From contig JAAAJB010000322.1 of NCBI GenBank assembly GCA_016098155.1, positions 1 through 34,541 of the forward strand: DNA of 34,541 nucleotides, written 5' to 3'. A program made the translations under genes and the position numbers. Numbering within the stretch: position 1 is the first letter of the stretch; each line of letters opens with the position of its first letter. The notes beneath the pieces are model-generated. The model had not been told where the DNA came from. It ran no database searches and saw only the letters and a program-made list of their open reading frames with translations. This DNA is from Actinomortierella ambigua (lineage: Eukaryota; Mortierellomycota; Mortierellomycetes; Mortierellales; Mortierellaceae). Shown here in pieces: positions 32,889 through 34,541 of this stretch.

Positions 32889-34402
32889 ATGAGCCCTGGC
32901 AAGACAATGCCTGCTGCTCTCGAGCAGGATGACTCCAAGTCCATGTTCCACCTCATTCCTCTCGAAGACCTCCAGGCCGAATACCTCCCTAGCCTCGTCC
33001 CCACCTTGCCCGAAACCATGTGTCAGATCGGCATGGTCATGACCACCTTGTACACCCAAGAGCACGGCCAAACCAGCGACCCAGACTCGATCACAGCCAA
33101 GATGTCGGAGGACCCCTGCGCTCATTACCGCTCGACCCCCTTCCCTTCGCCAGCGTCCGAGTCGCAGCCGACCACTGTGTACCATCTGACCATGTCCAGG
33201 GTGAGCCGGAGCTGCTACATCATTGCCAATACCGAGGCGAACCTCAAGGCGGCCCTGACGGCCCATGGGGTCGATTATGCCAAGGATGAGAGCGAAGAGG
33301 ATGCAGCGACTCGAGAGGCTCGAGAGGCCAAGATCAAGGCCGATGTGTATATCCAGGAACAGTTTGAGATCTTCCGCACAGTGGCGCGGGAAGTTGTCAA
33401 GATGTTGAACGAGGGGGTTGATGCCGAGACTGGTAAGATATCTCGTTCTCGTTGCCGATGTTGTCATTGCTGCCGTTGTTGATGCTGCTCTTGTGTAGGC
33501 TTCAATTGCTCACTGCAATTGCTTCTCGCCCCTCCTCCTCTCCCCCTCCCCCTTATTCCCACTTTCTTTCTTTCTTTCCTCCTTTCGTTTTTCTAGCAAA
33601 GACACCAGTCTACTTTTGTAGCATCAACAGAATTTGGTTTCGTGCTGTGACATCGCTGTACCCAACGATCCACCGCGAGGGCCCCGCCATCAAGTTTGCT
33701 ATCTCGGAGAAGGATCTGTTGGCGGCCGAATCGAACCTGCTTGCCGAGATGCAGGCAATTGCCGATCGCAAAGGTTGGACGTTTGGTCCTATGAAGAAAT
33801 CCGATGCGCCGCTCATGATCGAGAAGAACTCGCTCAAGTACGATCTCGAATACGGAGAACATGTCGCCGAGCGCTCGGTTTGCTTCCGTGATCAGGCCGG
33901 TAATATGGTGGCATGGGCTGGCAGCCATTTCGACTGTAAGTCCGTATTCGGATGTTGGCTGATCATATTTTTGGTTCATGGGTTGCGGAGCAAATTAATT
34001 TTGGAGTCATGGAGACATTTTGCTCATGTGTTCTTCCCGCTCTACTGTCTTTTCCCCTCATTGGTCCCACATCTCTCCCTCTCCCTCTCTCTCTCTCTCT
34101 GCCTCCATCTCTCTCCTGCTCACATCTCCACAGTGGCTGTGGCTGCACTGTACGTGCTGCCAGAGTACCGTAAGGAAGGTCTAGGTCGCCTGATCCTCTA
34201 TTACGTCAACATGGTCCATGCCAAGCGTCTGAGAGAACTCCTCAACGGAACGTCTCAGAGCACTGTGGATCCAAGCCTGCTGTACATGCACGCCGATACC
34301 GAGGCTTACAATGTCCCCACGCAAAAGTTTATGTTGCGCTGTGGGTACAAGATTGTGAATTATACCAACTGGTTCACGATTGTTCCCATAGAGGGGAACT
34401 GA
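32889..34402 (+). CDS. GNAT-family N-acyltransferase
   Basis: Three exons, 32889-33432, 33597-33935 and 34134-34402, give 383 residues in consistent phase. The start is ATG in GCACAATGAGCC; the frame upstream has no ATG. The C-terminal third holds the GNAT core: MVAWAGSHFD, then LYVLPEYRKEGLGRLILYY with the R-x-x-G-x-G acetyl-CoA loop, and a final beta strand with KFMLRCGYKIV. The N-terminal two thirds (FHLIPLEDL, VYFCSINRIWF, a charged linker with EREAREAKIKAD-like helix) match no family I can name. The overall build is like FR47/GLYAT-type acyltransferases. It would move an acyl group from CoA to an amine; the substrate is unknown. Confidence 0.8.
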
Positions 34403-34541
34403 AAGTGCTTACGATACCATCCCTCCATCTCATATTTCTTGAAAATAATCTCAAAATAATAAATACTATGCCTGTAGACGATAGATTCAACGCATTGGAC
34501 CCCGTTTTGATCCTTGATTTTTTTTTTAAAAAAAAAAAAAA
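34403..34541. other. 3' flank of the GNAT gene
   Basis: Holds the poly(A) signal and a T/A homopolymer at the window end; no gene is seen. Confidence 0.6.
34458..34463 (+). terminator. Poly(A) signal of the GNAT gene
   Basis: AATAAA 56 nt past the stop codon, within AAAATAATAAATACT. Confidence 0.65.

Noticed and set aside
32829..33467. 212-residue frame antisense to the GNAT gene
   Set aside because: Shadow of exon 1 codon bias; no recognisable features.

Overview
The window looks like nuclear DNA of a filamentous fungus, most likely an early-diverging lineage such as Mortierellomycota/Mucoromycota. The evidence is short introns (mostly 80-190 nt) with GTRAGT-type donors and CTAAY/CTGAC branch points, typical fungal housekeeping genes, very many microsatellites, and proteins full of Ser/Gln/His/Asp-rich insertions. 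The phylum is an inference from overall style; no marker gene was compared. One 10-N assembly gap is present (12496-12505).

Layout, left to right. (1) 5' part of a protein kinase gene (-), running off the left edge. (2) NUDCD1-like CS-domain protein (-), two exons. (3) BUD22/SRFBP1-like ribosome-biogenesis protein (+), five exons, divergent from gene 2 over a 251-bp shared promoter. (4) PIAS/Siz-type SUMO E3 ligase (+), ten exons: SAP, PINIT, SP-RING, SUMO-interacting motif and a long low-complexity tail. (5) Bacterial-type BMP/PnrA-like substrate-binding protein (+) with signal peptide and probable GPI anchor. (6) A 2.2-kb microsatellite-rich gap. (7) A giant low-complexity LRR protein (+) with an N-myristoylation signal and a 1.5-kb intron inside its first LRR. 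(8) Rce1-type CAAX protease (-), convergent with gene 7. (9) eIF5A (-). (10) AP-3 complex beta subunit (+), six exons, one of its introns GC-AG. (11) Sphingomyelinase-C-like phosphodiesterase (+). (12) GNAT-family acyltransferase (+), three exons, ending near the right edge.

Gene models were built by joining reading frames at splice sites, with phase checked at each junction; total coding lengths are multiples of three for every complete gene. No rRNA, tRNA, CRISPR array or transposon coding sequence was recognised. The genes do not form an obvious pathway cluster. They cover membrane and vesicle trafficking (AP-3 beta, Rce1), SUMO signalling, translation and ribosome assembly (eIF5A, BUD22), and chaperone or dynein-linked function (NUDCD1). 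The most unusual residents are the GPI-anchored BMP-family receptor, the bacterial-type sphingomyelinase-like enzyme, the myristoylated LRR giant, and a poly(T)/poly(A)-armed hairpin in the eIF5A/AP-3 intergenic region.
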